Shown: piece by piece, positions 48,901-60,292 of the stretch | Position numbering within the stretch: the first letter of the stretch is position 1 | How the letters are laid out: each line of letters starts with the position of its first letter | Origin: Epiperipatus broadwayi | Lineage: Eukaryota; Onychophora; Udeonychophora; Euonychophora; Peripatidae | Assembly (NCBI GenBank): GCA_028023455.1 | Contig: JAQFVV010012396.1 | Coordinates: forward strand, 4,247,656-4,311,655 | Length of the DNA: 64,000 nt | Reading direction: 5' to 3' | Program-made: the position numbers and the translations under genes | The notes under the pieces: generated by a model | What the model saw: only the letters and a program-made list of their open reading frames with translations | Told to the model about the DNA's origin: nothing | Databases searched by the model: none

Positions 48901-49429
48901 GAGTATATCATACTATCAGTCACCTTCTTACATTAATGGTAACAAAAGAATTGTGTGTTAGTGCAATCACAATTCGATATTTTAACTACATGCACAATAC
49001 ATCTGACTACAATTCTCTTTTATATTTTTTTAACTCAAACCCTCAATAATTAAAAAAGCAATGATGAGATTTGGTAGGCTAGAAATCCTTAGCTGTGATC
49101 TTTCTCAAGGCATTATCATTATTAATGAGTCAATTTGAAACTGGATTTGAAATAGAGGTTTCAGCTCTTAATGGTTGAATGTTTATACAGCTCAATTTAG
49201 GGATTTTTCTGCCTACCACAGAAGTGGGAAGACCATAAAAATGTAGATTAAAAATGATCTATCTCACACAATCTGGCTAAGTTGTGGTACCTAGAAGTTT
49301 ACATATTACAATAATAAAAATATTATTAATTATATTAGCAATATTGATAAAGAGAACAGTATTAGCATTAAAAATAAATATTGTAAATTTAATTTTTCTT
49401 AATTTAAATACATAGATTGTGTGAACTTT
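45931..49429. other. AT-rich sequence, nothing certain
   Basis: Open frames at 45948-46232 and on the opposite strand match no known family. A small inverted pair, aaaatacatcagaaaa / ttttaccgatgtattt, lies at about 46805-46852. About 49050-49240 may be the 5' leader of the LINE that follows, but no protein block could be fixed. Confidence 0.4.
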
Positions 49430-52400
49430 CTTTGATACAAACTCTTGATGACTAGAATGGAACACTGCGCAGATGGCAAGAGAGTTGAAAGATTTAAGTT
49501 TATTATAAAATCTCTTACTGGAATGTGTGTCTTGAAGGGAAAAATTATTAATAGAATAAATGAATGGCTTTAATTTTTTTGAACAGATCAGTCAATGAGA
49601 GAAGAAAGCATAGTTATGTATTTGCTAAATATAATTTATAATATCAATAATTATGCGCTTATAACGCTCATTGAAGAAGTTATATATAATTTAGTATTCT
49701 GTCTATTCTAGGAAATCTTTATTCTATCAATGAATAACTAATGATGTTAAAATTAGCCTTACCAATAAGAATTGTGCTCATTTTATTAGTGTCTATATTT
49801 TAACATTAGATTCAGAAAATTCTGAGATAGAATGATTTATATATTTATGGATAGCATTTTTACAGTGATATCAATAATCAATCAATTTTTTTGTCTAGGA
49901 GATTTTAATGCATGTGTTAGTACAAATAGTAGATATTTTCCAAAATATTTGGAAATAAGTGTACTACAATTGTAAATTCAAATGGTCTATTGTTGATGAA
50001 TTTTTGCAAGCACAAGAACTGATTACCACAAACACTTTGTTTAGACAGAAAAATGCTAAATAGGAATATGGATACATTCACAATGAAGACAAATGACATT
50101 TAAAATATTATATTACAGTTAGAAGTCAGAATAGATGAGAAATTCATATTACACAAACACTTATAAATGCAGATTATTAGATAGATCAGAGATTATTTAA
50201 GATCCAAGATTAAAATTAAATGTATTAAAAAGATTTTATTCTGATCATATTCACAAGAAAACTTATGATAATTTTATACAAGTATCTATTATATATGCTA
50301 AATCCCATGGCTATTAAATGCTAATATTTCTAAATTGCCAAGTTTACTGAAGCATGGAAGAATATGTAGGGATGTAATTAAATCCATTCTTGGAATCACT
50401 AAAAATTAACTGTAATTGATTTTCTGATAATAATCTTATTAGTAGTCATTTTGATTAAAGGAAAACATGTAACATTTTCTACTTGGCAGAATAATATATT
50501 AAATCTGCACTTTCATAACAAATGAACAAATCTGAAGGTAAAAGTTCTGTGACTGATAAATATTAAATCTTCAAATATGAACACAGTTGCTGATCATTGC
50601 TTTGATAGCACATTTAAAGTATCATATAGACCTGAGAAAATCATATTAAATCCAGAAATGGGACTCTCTTATATGATGATAATGATATTGTGAACAGGTG
50701 GAAGGAATATTTTCATCATTTTTGAATACTGATACAATAATTAAGATGTTAAGTTTTAATGATATATTTATTTTTATCTCTTCACTTAGATTTAGAAAAA
50801 CATATCCATTAGTGAAGTAAAATAATTTTTTGTATTTTTAAAACTGAAAAGGTTGTAAGTCCTGGTCAAATACCTCAAGAAGTTTTACTATCTTAACTTC
50901 AAAAATATTGAACTTTTTGTGAAATATATAGACTAACAAAGTTGTGGCATCTACTATTGCTCCAATTTCTAAAAAGAAAAGGAATAGATAAGATTTCAAT
51001 AATTAATATAAAATATCATTATTACCCATATTAGGTAAAGTAGTTTTAAGAATGTTTTTGAATAGATTGTTTTCAATCACAGATGAATTATTATCTAAAA
51101 CTCAATGTGGATTTAGAAAATTAAAAAGCACTATGGTCATGGCTTTTGCTGCCAAGTACATGTGAGAAAAATGTCAGAAACAAAGGAGTGACTTACTTAA
51201 TCAAACAGAATTATGGCATTATTTAAATTAACAAAGAAGTAATTTATTTAATCAAACAGGATTATGGCATTGCTTAAATTGGTTGTCTAACAAAATTTAT
51301 TTATTTATATACAGCTTTTACGTGATAGAATGAAATGAAGTGTTATTACTACAGGTGGAAAATCTGATTCATTTGAAACAAAAACTGGTGTCAGATAAAA
51401 TGTGCACTTGCTTTAGAATTGTTTTTCACTTTTATGATAGTGATCTTTGTATTTGTTTATAGATGGTTTAATGAAAATGGGATCACGGTATGACACATGT
51501 CTGGTAGTAGAATTTTTAATTTGAATCTATTAAAAGCTGAAACAAAAATCTCATTTTTCTGGATTTTGCATTTATAGCCTGTTTATGATTTTACTATTTT
51601 TTCCAGTTAAAAATATGATTTCAAAGTATACTTAATGCTTTAAATGCAACATTTAAAGACTTTGGTTTAATATTTACCATTCAAGAAATATATATTCTTT
51701 ATCATCCAGTTACGGAAAAATTCCTCAGCAATGTTTAACTTTGATGATTAAAAGCTTGAAACAGTAAACCAATTTTGCTTATTATTTTTATAAGTACAAA
51801 TGTGACTTTTAAAGTTGATGACAAACACAGATTCAAACATTCTGCCACTGCTTCTAACATATTAAAAGATAGAGTATTTCATCACAAGGAAATATCTACA
51901 GCAACTAAGTTATCTATATATAGTGCTAACATATATCATGAAAATAAGACTTGAACACTATTGATATAATATAAAATCATTAAAAAGGTTTGTTTAAAGA
52001 TGCTTCATAAAATATTAAAAATACAATGGCAAAATCATAAAATCAATCACTATGTTCTTCAAATAGTAAATGTGATAGTATAGAATCTACTACTGTAAAA
52101 TCACACTTTTGCTGGACTGACAATGTAAATAAATAAACAATGCAAGTTTTTTTACTAAAAGAGTATTTTCTAAAAAATTAAACTTGTTTTTCATGGAAAA
52201 GGTAGATTTGGTTTATATTCCATTGTTTTTATTGGGGAAACATGCCAGAGAATAAAATATGTTGGACAGCAACAACATAAGTATTTTTTTTTTTTTAAAT
52301 CTGTGAAAGAAATTAAGAAAGCATTATAAACTACCAAATAAATAAAAAAAAGTGGATCTGTATGTTTTATATGTGGATATAGTTGTGATTCACAGATATG

Positions 52401-52435
52401 TTTAAATAGTCATTGCAAAACTTATTTCTAGAGCA
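49430..52435 (+). pseudogene. Near full-length decayed LINE (APE endonuclease, RT, C-terminal zinc finger)
   Basis: Recognisable blocks run in order across about 3 kb. The APE endonuclease N-terminal part lies at about 49440-49640 (TDQSMREES resembling GRSxxEER). INERLMMLKLALPIR-like sequence is near 49730. GDFNACVSTN (the GDFNA motif) is near 49900. NSNGLLLMNFCK, with ITTNTLFRQKN, is near 49975-50060. A linker with NGTLLYDDNDIVNRWKEYF follows near 50660-50720. RT has SQCGFRKLKSTM near 51105, SVITTGGKSDSFETKTGVR near 51330, and LDFA followed by FI instead of DD (51559-51576). LNALNATFKDFGL, DRVFHHKEISTATKLSIYSA and ILKIQWQNHK come next. VCFICGYSC..., with HCKTYF, is a C2H2 finger near 52355-52430. 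Stops and shifts pervade it, and the catalytic DD is lost. It belongs to the Jockey/CR1-like LINEs widespread in molluscs. Confidence 0.85.
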
Positions 52436-52489
52436 TTTACCTGAAAGTTTGTGATGATGGTATATTAAATGTGATAATCATTTCCCCAT

Positions 52490-52780
52490 CATCAATGCAA
52501 CCATTATCAATCCACTGCAGGATGAAGGTCTCTCCAAGTTCAATCTATCTTCTCTGATCTCTAACATCTCTTTTCCTAATCATGCCTGCATACTTTCTTA
52601 TTTCATTCATCCATCTCACATGTTGTCTATTTCTGGGTCTTTTACAATTTCTTGGAATACCGTTTAAGACTTCAATTGTCCATCTATTATTATCTCTTCT
52701 AGAAATATGTCCAATCCAACTCCACTTCAGTCTTTTAATTCTTTCAACGATATCATTAACACCTGTTTGTTCTCTTATCC
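52490..52780 (-). pseudogene. RTE LINE 3' end, second copy
   Basis: The minus-strand translation gives LKWSWIGHISRRDNNRWTIE, VLNGIPRNCKRPRNRQHVRW and RDQRRWIELGETFILQWIDN. This is the same C-terminal segment as in the 45-kb RTE, and its frame is better preserved. Only about 95 codons remain, a strongly 5'-truncated insertion. It lies tail to tail with the plus-strand LINE ending near 52435. Confidence 0.85.
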
Positions 52781-52804
52781 ATATATATATATCTGATAAT
52801 ATGT

Positions 52805-53010
52805 TAAACTATGTCTATCATCGATCATTAAATGCTGAATGTCTAGAAAATGTTAAACTATATTTAAACGTTTCTAATACAAACAAGTTGTTAGTAATAA
52901 CACAAACCTGTGTTGTTTATTTGTGTGTTATTACTAACAAGTTGTTTGTATTTGATACGTTTAAGTAAAATTTAAGATTTACTAAACATTCAACATTTAT
53001 TGACGTTATC
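52805..53010. repeat. ~200-bp hairpin with ~90-bp arms
   Basis: The inner arms are very similar: taatacaaacaagttgttag, then taataacacaaa (52873-52905), faces tttgtgtgttattactaaca, then agttgtttgtatt. The outer parts (aatgctgaatgtctag with ctaaacattcaacatt) pair less well. The loop is about 12 bp. It may be a MITE-like or fold-back element. Confidence 0.8.
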
Positions 53011-54009
53011 ACATTTATTTCTAAAGTAGTTTTTTTCTCTCTTTCGTTTTATTTTTTCCTTAGATGTAGATATACTCGTTTGTGAGGGGAAATTATATAC
53101 TATATATTATATTATTTTATTCAAAATGTTATTTCGAACTAATAAAAATTCAAAATATTATTTCGAACTAATAATTAATTATTTTAGATTCTGTTATTTA
53201 ATGTAAAAAAAAAATATAAATGAATTTTATGATAATTTTTTTATATCAATAAAAATTTTTTTTTTTACTTTTTTCATATCAATAAATATCTTATTTAATA
53301 GATACCCAAAATACATTTACATATTAGTTTTCATGCGTCTGTATATATGTGCACATACATATTGATATAGTTTTATATTTTAAATAAGTTTTTATGCACA
53401 CATTAAAAAAGTATTAAAATCTAAGAACATTTGGTTTGACAGATAATAAAAAGTTGACGTGATTTATTTAAGTGATTTTTTAAACTTATGTAAAAGTTGA
53501 TTATTTTTTAACAAAATAATTTTAAAAAAATTTTCCTTTTTTTTTAAAAAAACCTAATTGAGATGGATCTGTTTTCACAATATGTAAAGTCCAAGGAATG
53601 TCAGTTGCATATGGCGTCAGTAATCATGTACGTGTGTAAGAAAATGATAAACAAAACAATAAAATATCAATGCTATGGGGGTAAAAAACATAAATAATCA
53701 AAAAGTAACATGAAAAGCATTAGTGCAAGAGCAGACAAGATAATTGTTTTAAAAGAATCAATTATAAAACTAAAGATATACAACAGCTGTGTAATAATTC
53801 TTACTTATATTTTTATAAAAAAAAATGATTATAATAAATATCAGTTATAGACTTTTCACTAATCAAGATTTCTGTAGCAAAAAAAAAAAACGAAAACTCA
53901 ACGCTTCAAAAAAAGGCATATCTCTTTTAATTCCAATATATTTCTTAAATTTATATAAATCCTATACCTATTCAATCAGTACATTGAATGTTTATTCTGG
54001 TAAATAATG
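53011..54009. other. AT-rich sequence, nothing recognised
   Basis: Includes a short direct repeat, attatttcgaactaataa, at 53126-53173. No gene was recognised. Confidence 0.4.
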
Positions 54010-54265
54010 AAATTTGAACTTAAGATTTTCAGTTTATATTCATTTTCTACTCCATCTCAAGTAACAAATACACATGACAACACACATATGAAAAAGATTG
54101 ATGATACCCAATATATGTCTACATGGTTGTGACTACATTATCAAATCCATCAAGGGCTTTGAGTATCCATCTTTGGTTATTCAATGAAATTGATAGTTGA
54201 ATTGTTAGAGGGTGAGAAGATTGAAGCCAGTCCAATAAAGTTTAATGAATTGATATCTTAATATA
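54010..54265 (-). repeat. SINE-like repeat family R5, third copy (minus)
   Basis: On the minus strand it has the 5' block (ggactggcttcaatc.., ..caaagcccttgatgg), catatattgggtatcat, catgtgtatttgttacttga and the B-box-like aagttcaaattt (54023-54012). The hammerhead core region is deleted in this copy. Confidence 0.65.
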
Positions 54266-54269
54266 AGCT

Positions 54270-54455
54270 GAGAACTGATTTTATATGTATGTGAGATATT
54301 ATGATGTGGCCTAGTGCTGGTTTTGCATGAAATACATATATTAGGGATCATTTATCTTTTTTATATGTATGTAATCATGTGTATCAATTGTTTGAGATGG
54401 AGTGGAGGATAAATATTAACTGAAAATCCTAAGTTCAAATCCCTCTAAAATCTAT
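54270..54455 (+). repeat. SINE-like repeat family R5, fourth copy (plus)
   Basis: Head to head with the preceding copy. It contains agtgctgg..gcatgaaatacatatatta, so stem II, GAAA and stem III of the hammerhead are recognisable, but the CTGATGA core is missing. Then come catgtgtatcaattgtttga, gatggagtggagg and the B box aagttcaaatccct (54431-54444). Confidence 0.65.
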
Positions 54456-54609
54456 CTTTTTAAATTTCTAGCATGTTCTTTTTACTAAATAGATTTGCTT
54501 TATAATAAGGAAGTTGCATTAACCAAGAATGATAATCCAAACATTGCAAAAATTATTATAAGCAAATAAAAATCCTGTAAAATAATAATTGCTTTTAAAT
54601 GTTGACTAT

Positions 54610-54768
54610 ATAAATAAGCTTATAATGACTGTAAAATATTTAAATTAGAAAGCAAGGTGTATACAATCTCTTGTGAAAAAATGTTGACTTTTTAACTATA
54701 GAAATTAACTAAACAATAATTAAGCAAATATTTATATTTGATGTTGAATCTGTCTGGAAATTATGGGT
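54610..54768 (+). repeat. Repeat family R6, copy 1 (left flank of the fold-back element)
   Basis: Closely matches 57646-57815 in direct orientation: aagcttataa..gactgtaaaat, aaattagaaa, ttaactatagaaattaacta and aacaataattaagcaaatat are shared. The similarity ends where the 784-bp insertion begins, making the 57.6-kb copy a paralogous unoccupied site. Confidence 0.85.
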
Positions 54769-54938
54769 TAAAAGCAACTATTAAGCATCACATGATCACA
54801 TTTCCTATACTAGCACATTAATTGTTGATAAACAGAGCAAAACTCTCCATACAGTATTGCCACCTGTGCTAAACAGAGTAATCAATGGATGCCAGAAGGC
54901 TTGTGCATAAAATCCCCATCTAATGCCTACTCATCCAA

Positions 54939-54985
54939 TATCCCCAGACTAGTTTCTGGCTTGTGGCCTTCGTCAGTGAGAAGCT
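54939..54985 (-). ncRNA. Hammerhead ribozyme candidate, left arm
   Basis: On the minus strand: stem I TTCTCA, core CTGACGA (54976-54970), stem II GGC/GCC with a CACAA loop, GAAA (54956-54953), stem III from the palindrome ACTAGT (54953-54948), C at position 17 (54947) and stem I TGGGGA. The core variant CUGACGA is allowed, since the fifth position is free. An A-A mismatch closes stem II. Confidence 0.65.
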
Positions 54986-55412
54986 TTGGATCTGAGAGCA
55001 CTGCATCTAGATCTTAGGATCTAATGCAACCCTCTAGCAACCACCTTTTATCTCTACTTAACTACAAAACTATGAGAATGAAATTGAAAACACAAAAAAT
55101 ATTTTCAATCTAAGCTCAATAGCTTATATAGTCATATGGGTCTGAACTCAGTTCAGCACTCATACATTTTGGTGTCTTTGGCTCTTTTACAACCATAGCC
55201 ACCACTATCCTATTAGGCAGGATTGGTGTTAAACCATTAAGCATCACAGTTCAGACCCATATGACTATATAAGCTATTGAGCTTAGATTGAAAATATTTT
55301 TTGTGTTTTCCAATTTCATTCTCATAGTTTTGTAGTTAAGTAGAGATAAAAGGTGTTTGCTAGAGGGTTGCATTAGATCCTAAGATCTAGATGCAGTGCT
55401 CTCAGATTCAAA

Positions 55413-55458
55413 GCTCCTCACTGACGAAGGCCACAAGCCAGAAACTAGTCTGGGGATA
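55413..55458 (+). ncRNA. Hammerhead ribozyme candidate, right arm
   Basis: The same motif on the plus strand: TCCTCA (55415-55420), CTGACGA (55421-55427), GGC-CACAA-GCC, GAAA (55441-55444), ACTAGT (55444-55449), C at position 17 (55450) and TGGGGA (55451-55456). Stem I has six pairs, one of them G-U, better than in the left arm. A change in stem I relative to the left arm (TT to CC region) keeps pairing. Confidence 0.7.
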
Positions 55459-55579
55459 TTATATGAGTAGGCATTAGATGGGGATTTTATGCACAAAACT
55501 TTTGGCATCCATTGATTACTTTGTTTAGCACAGGTGGCAATACTGTATGGAGAGTTTTGCTCTGTTTAAAAGCAACTAT

Positions 55580-56846
<1,267 letters not shown>

Positions 56847-56847
<1 letters not shown>

Positions 56848-57645
56848 AATGAATTGATGTTAAAAGCTTTGGTAGATACTATTTGTTTTCTTGTTAATTC
56901 ACCTGTTGTCTATTTTAGAAAAAATTAATTTAATGTGTGTCTGCATTAACTGCAGACCGTAAATCTTTTGGCTAGCAATTTATCAGTTATATTGTTCTGT
57001 TTTTCTTAAACCATAGAAATTTTGTTTTCTATTTTAGATTACATAAAATTGTAACTTTTTATCTTTGCTTACTGGAATCAACCTTAAAAGTTGCATTGTT
57101 TGATTTCTTATGAGTGTTGCAGGAATGTGACATCTCTATTATGACCAATGTTTTACTGGTTTTAAAGAAAGCTCACTCTGCACTGTTTTCTGATTTCTAT
57201 ACAAGTCATTTTCTTTTGAAATCTCTAAATAAAGGAAAGTGGAATTTGTTTACCTAAATCTCTGGCAGAAAGAAATCATAAATTCCTTTAATTCTTAGGT
57301 GAGAAAACAAACTTATCTGCTGGAGTGTTTAATGTGATAATGCTCATATACCCTCTCTGATAAACCAGGTGGAGGAATTTGGTCAAATTTTTATATTTTG
57401 TTTGATTAATATTTATTTTGGAATTTAATAAAGTATTAATAATTATAATTTCTTGTGGCTGATGTTTGTCTCTGTGTCCTTTCATCAATTGTCTGAACAA
57501 TGTTTAAGATCTCTTTCTCTCTCTGGTCTAGCTAGTAGCATTTATCATCAGCAACCTTTTGATCACTGTAAATGAAATTTTCTAAGTTAACATTGGCTTA
57601 ATGGTGCCCTCAGTGATCAAAAGAATTGAAGGAATGCTCATTAAA
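56847..57645. other. AT-rich sequence, nothing recognised
   Basis: A minus-strand open frame at 57288-57500 matches no known family. No structure was recognised. Confidence 0.4.
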
Positions 57646-57815
57646 ATATATAAGCTTATAATTTTGACTGTAAAATGTTTAAATTAGAAAAAAAGGTGTA
57701 TATAATTTCTTGTGAGAAAATGTTGAGTTTTTAACTATAGAAATTAACTAAACAATAATTAAGCAAATATTTATAATATTTGGTGTTGAATCTATCTGGA
57801 AATTGTAGGGTTAAA
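57646..57815 (+). repeat. Repeat family R6, copy 2 (unoccupied site)
   Basis: The direct-orientation partner of 54610-54768. Where copy 1 has the target duplication and fold-back insertion, this copy simply continues gggttaaaaataatg. Confidence 0.85.
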
Positions 57816-58299
57816 AATAATGTTGATTCAGAAAAAGTTCATATTAACATTAGATTGTAATCAGACGTCAGCTCAGCCATTAAAGTATAATCTTCTTTAG
57901 GCAAAGTAAAGTGACTAAAATGTCTATGTATAAACTAAAACAGAGTTAAAAAATGAAAAATCTAATAGCAAATTCTATATATAAATATGAAGAAATAAAC
58001 TCATGCTCAGAAAAAGTGGTCCACCATGTCTAAACAAAATGTAATATTAGAAATTAAAAGAAAGGTTTTGACAATGTAAGAAAATTCTCAAATTTATTTC
58101 ATTGATTTTTTTCCTATTTTATATATAGTTTTATGCTGAGAAAAAAGTAAGCTACTAATAGCATCATAAACAAGATTAGAATCTAAAAAAAGTTGATTAT
58201 GTACATACACAGAGATTTGAGTTATAAAATATCTAATCTAAATCAAGTAAATATAAAATAAGATAAAACAATCAAATTCACCACTTCCTTTATTTTGAT

Positions 58300-58695
58300 G
58301 CAATACCTTATACAAATACAATTTATCCACTAATAATACCTTTTAGCAAAAACCTTTTATTGACCTATATTCATGCACAATCTTAAATTTTGACTGCTCT
58401 GCACTCTTCTTCAGAGCCATTTTTATTTTAATTTTTTTTAAAGTAAAAAAAAACAAACATTTTTTTTACTTTTAAAAAAATTTAAAATACAAATGGTCCT
58501 AAAAAAGACTGCAGGACAGTTGAAATGTAAGCTTGTGCATGAATATAGTGTTTTTTTACTTTAAAAAAAATAAAATAAAAGTGGCTCTAAAGAAGACCAC
58601 AGGACAATCAAAATGTAAGATTGTGCATGAATATAGGTCAATCAAAGATTTTTGCTAAAGTGGATAAATTGTATTTGTATAAGATAAAACAACCT
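58300..58695. repeat. Triple repeat with decayed hammerhead-like cores
   Basis: The outer arms 58308-58440 and 58560-58688 are reverse complements (ataaattgtatttgtata ends; gtgcatgaatatagg; ggctct.aagaaga). A third, direct partial copy lies at 58470-58555. All three contain a block of the type CTGAAGA, a GACTG..CAGTC stem and GAAAT. Left arm, minus strand: CTGAAGA at 58414-58408, then GAGTG..CAGTC and CAAAA. The cores are mutated and stem I pairs poorly, so these are at best hammerhead relics. Confidence 0.55.
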
Positions 58696-60223
58696 TTAAA
58701 AAGACCATTTCCTGTGCAAAAACATTTTCTAGAAGAGTAGTAATGAGAACTTGGGAATTTTTTAATCCTGTTTTACTGTCTTGCTAAGAATATTCATTCA
58801 TAAATCAATATTAGTTCATTATCTGAGTTATTGTTTCTTCGAGCACAATAGGGATTTTTTAGATTTAATTTGAAATAAAAGCATGGGGAATCCAGAAGTT
58901 AATGAAGTCAATCCTTATTTTTAATAACAACGGATTGATTTAATTAATTTCTAGACCCCCCCCCTAATATTAATTCAAGTTAAATCTAAAAACCCCAATT
59001 GTGTTTGAAAAAACAATATTTTTTTTTCATTTTTAGTGCACAATCAATAAAAACTTTTAATATATAAAAACTTTTTATCTCTATTATTTTTATTTAAATA
59101 GAAAGTATAAAATGAGATAGATATTGATCTATTGCAATATATATATATATATATGTGTGTGTGTGTTTATTATTATGTAATTTTTGTATTTGCTAGACAA
59201 TTAAAATGTTATTTTTTACCATTTTATATTAACAGTTATAACAAAACAGACATTAAATATTAATAGTTTATCAAAAGCTAAGGTGTGTAAAATATTTATT
59301 TAATGAAGAATGATCTTATCTATATCAAATGAAAAACAATATAAAGAAAATAGTTTTATGATATACTTTTAATTATTATAAATCAAATGACTACAAAAAT
59401 ATAATTTTATCTGCAAATTTTTATATATTGAATTTCACATTAATATTGTATATGTTTTCAAATAGTACTCTGAAATTATGATACTGAAGAAAAAATTTGA
59501 TAGGATTTAAATAATAAAATGTGTTTTAATTTTAAAATTATTTTCATCCTCAAGAGAAAAATAGTGCTACTATATTATTATATGAGAAATTAAATTTGAT
59601 ATATTACAATGCTAAAATAAATAAGCTTTATATAAAAATATATATAACATGGATTAAATATCTATACCTCAGACAATCAATGCATCAAAAAATACAAAGT
59701 CTCTGGAAAGTCTTTGTGTTTACATTGATTTTAACATTTTATATAAGTTATTATGATTTAATTATATCAATACTGATATTAAAATTAGTTTTTGAATACA
59801 TTGAAATATGATTACACTCACAAAGGAGCATTTGTTAGCTTCTTTGGATTTTTTTTTCTTCTGTTTTTTTTTTTTTTCATTGTCAATTTTTTTTTGCACA
59901 TATGTTATTGTTTTTTATTGGTACATCTGAATTCTCACAAACCACTCTCAAGCAAGATATGGATAAGTTTCTACCCACTTTTAATACCTTGTGGAAGGGT
60001 TATTATCATTGCATAATAATATATATATTCTAAGTTTTTATTTTTATCAGTGCATTCATCTTTAATTCAATCCTATCACAACCATCCATCTGCCCAGAAA
60101 TCATACTAGCTTCTCACATTATAAATGTATATGGGAAATATAATTTTTTAAAGTAAGCCATATAGTACATGTTAAAATTTAACTTTATATACACATTATT
60201 TTTTTAAAATGTTTAAATTTAAC

Positions 60224-60225
<2 letters not shown>
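58696..60225. other. AT-rich sequence; one repeat shared with 62 kb
   Basis: ccactctcaagcaagatatg, then ttctacccacttttaatacc at about 59942-59995, resembles 62330-62390 and the reverse complement of 62690-62745, so it is one copy of the R7 family. The open frames at 59596-60016 are low complexity. A run of nine or ten C lies near 58957. Confidence 0.5.

Positions 60226-60288
<63 letters not shown>
60226..60288. repeat. (TA)n microsatellite
   Basis: An uninterrupted TA tract of about 63 bp. Confidence 0.95.

Positions 60289-60292
<4 letters not shown>

Larger units (their letters stand above)
54768..55579. mobile_element. 784-bp fold-back element with two hammerheads and a 14-bp target duplication
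   Basis: The element 54782-55565 is bounded by ttaaaagcaactat at 54768-54781 and 55566-55579. Its two arms (about 54830-55150 and 55245-55565) are reverse complements over more than 300 bp. The loop of about 100 bp contains a second copy of the element's own start (attaagcatcac near 55236). Each arm has a hammerhead, on opposite strands. Inverted terminal repeats with hammerheads are a PLE trait, but no protein remnant is present, so it is non-autonomous. Confidence 0.9.

Noticed and set aside
52582-52968. 128-codon plus-strand open frame
   Set aside because: It is the antisense shadow of the RTE LINE C-terminus (minus strand) running into the 52.8-kb hairpin.
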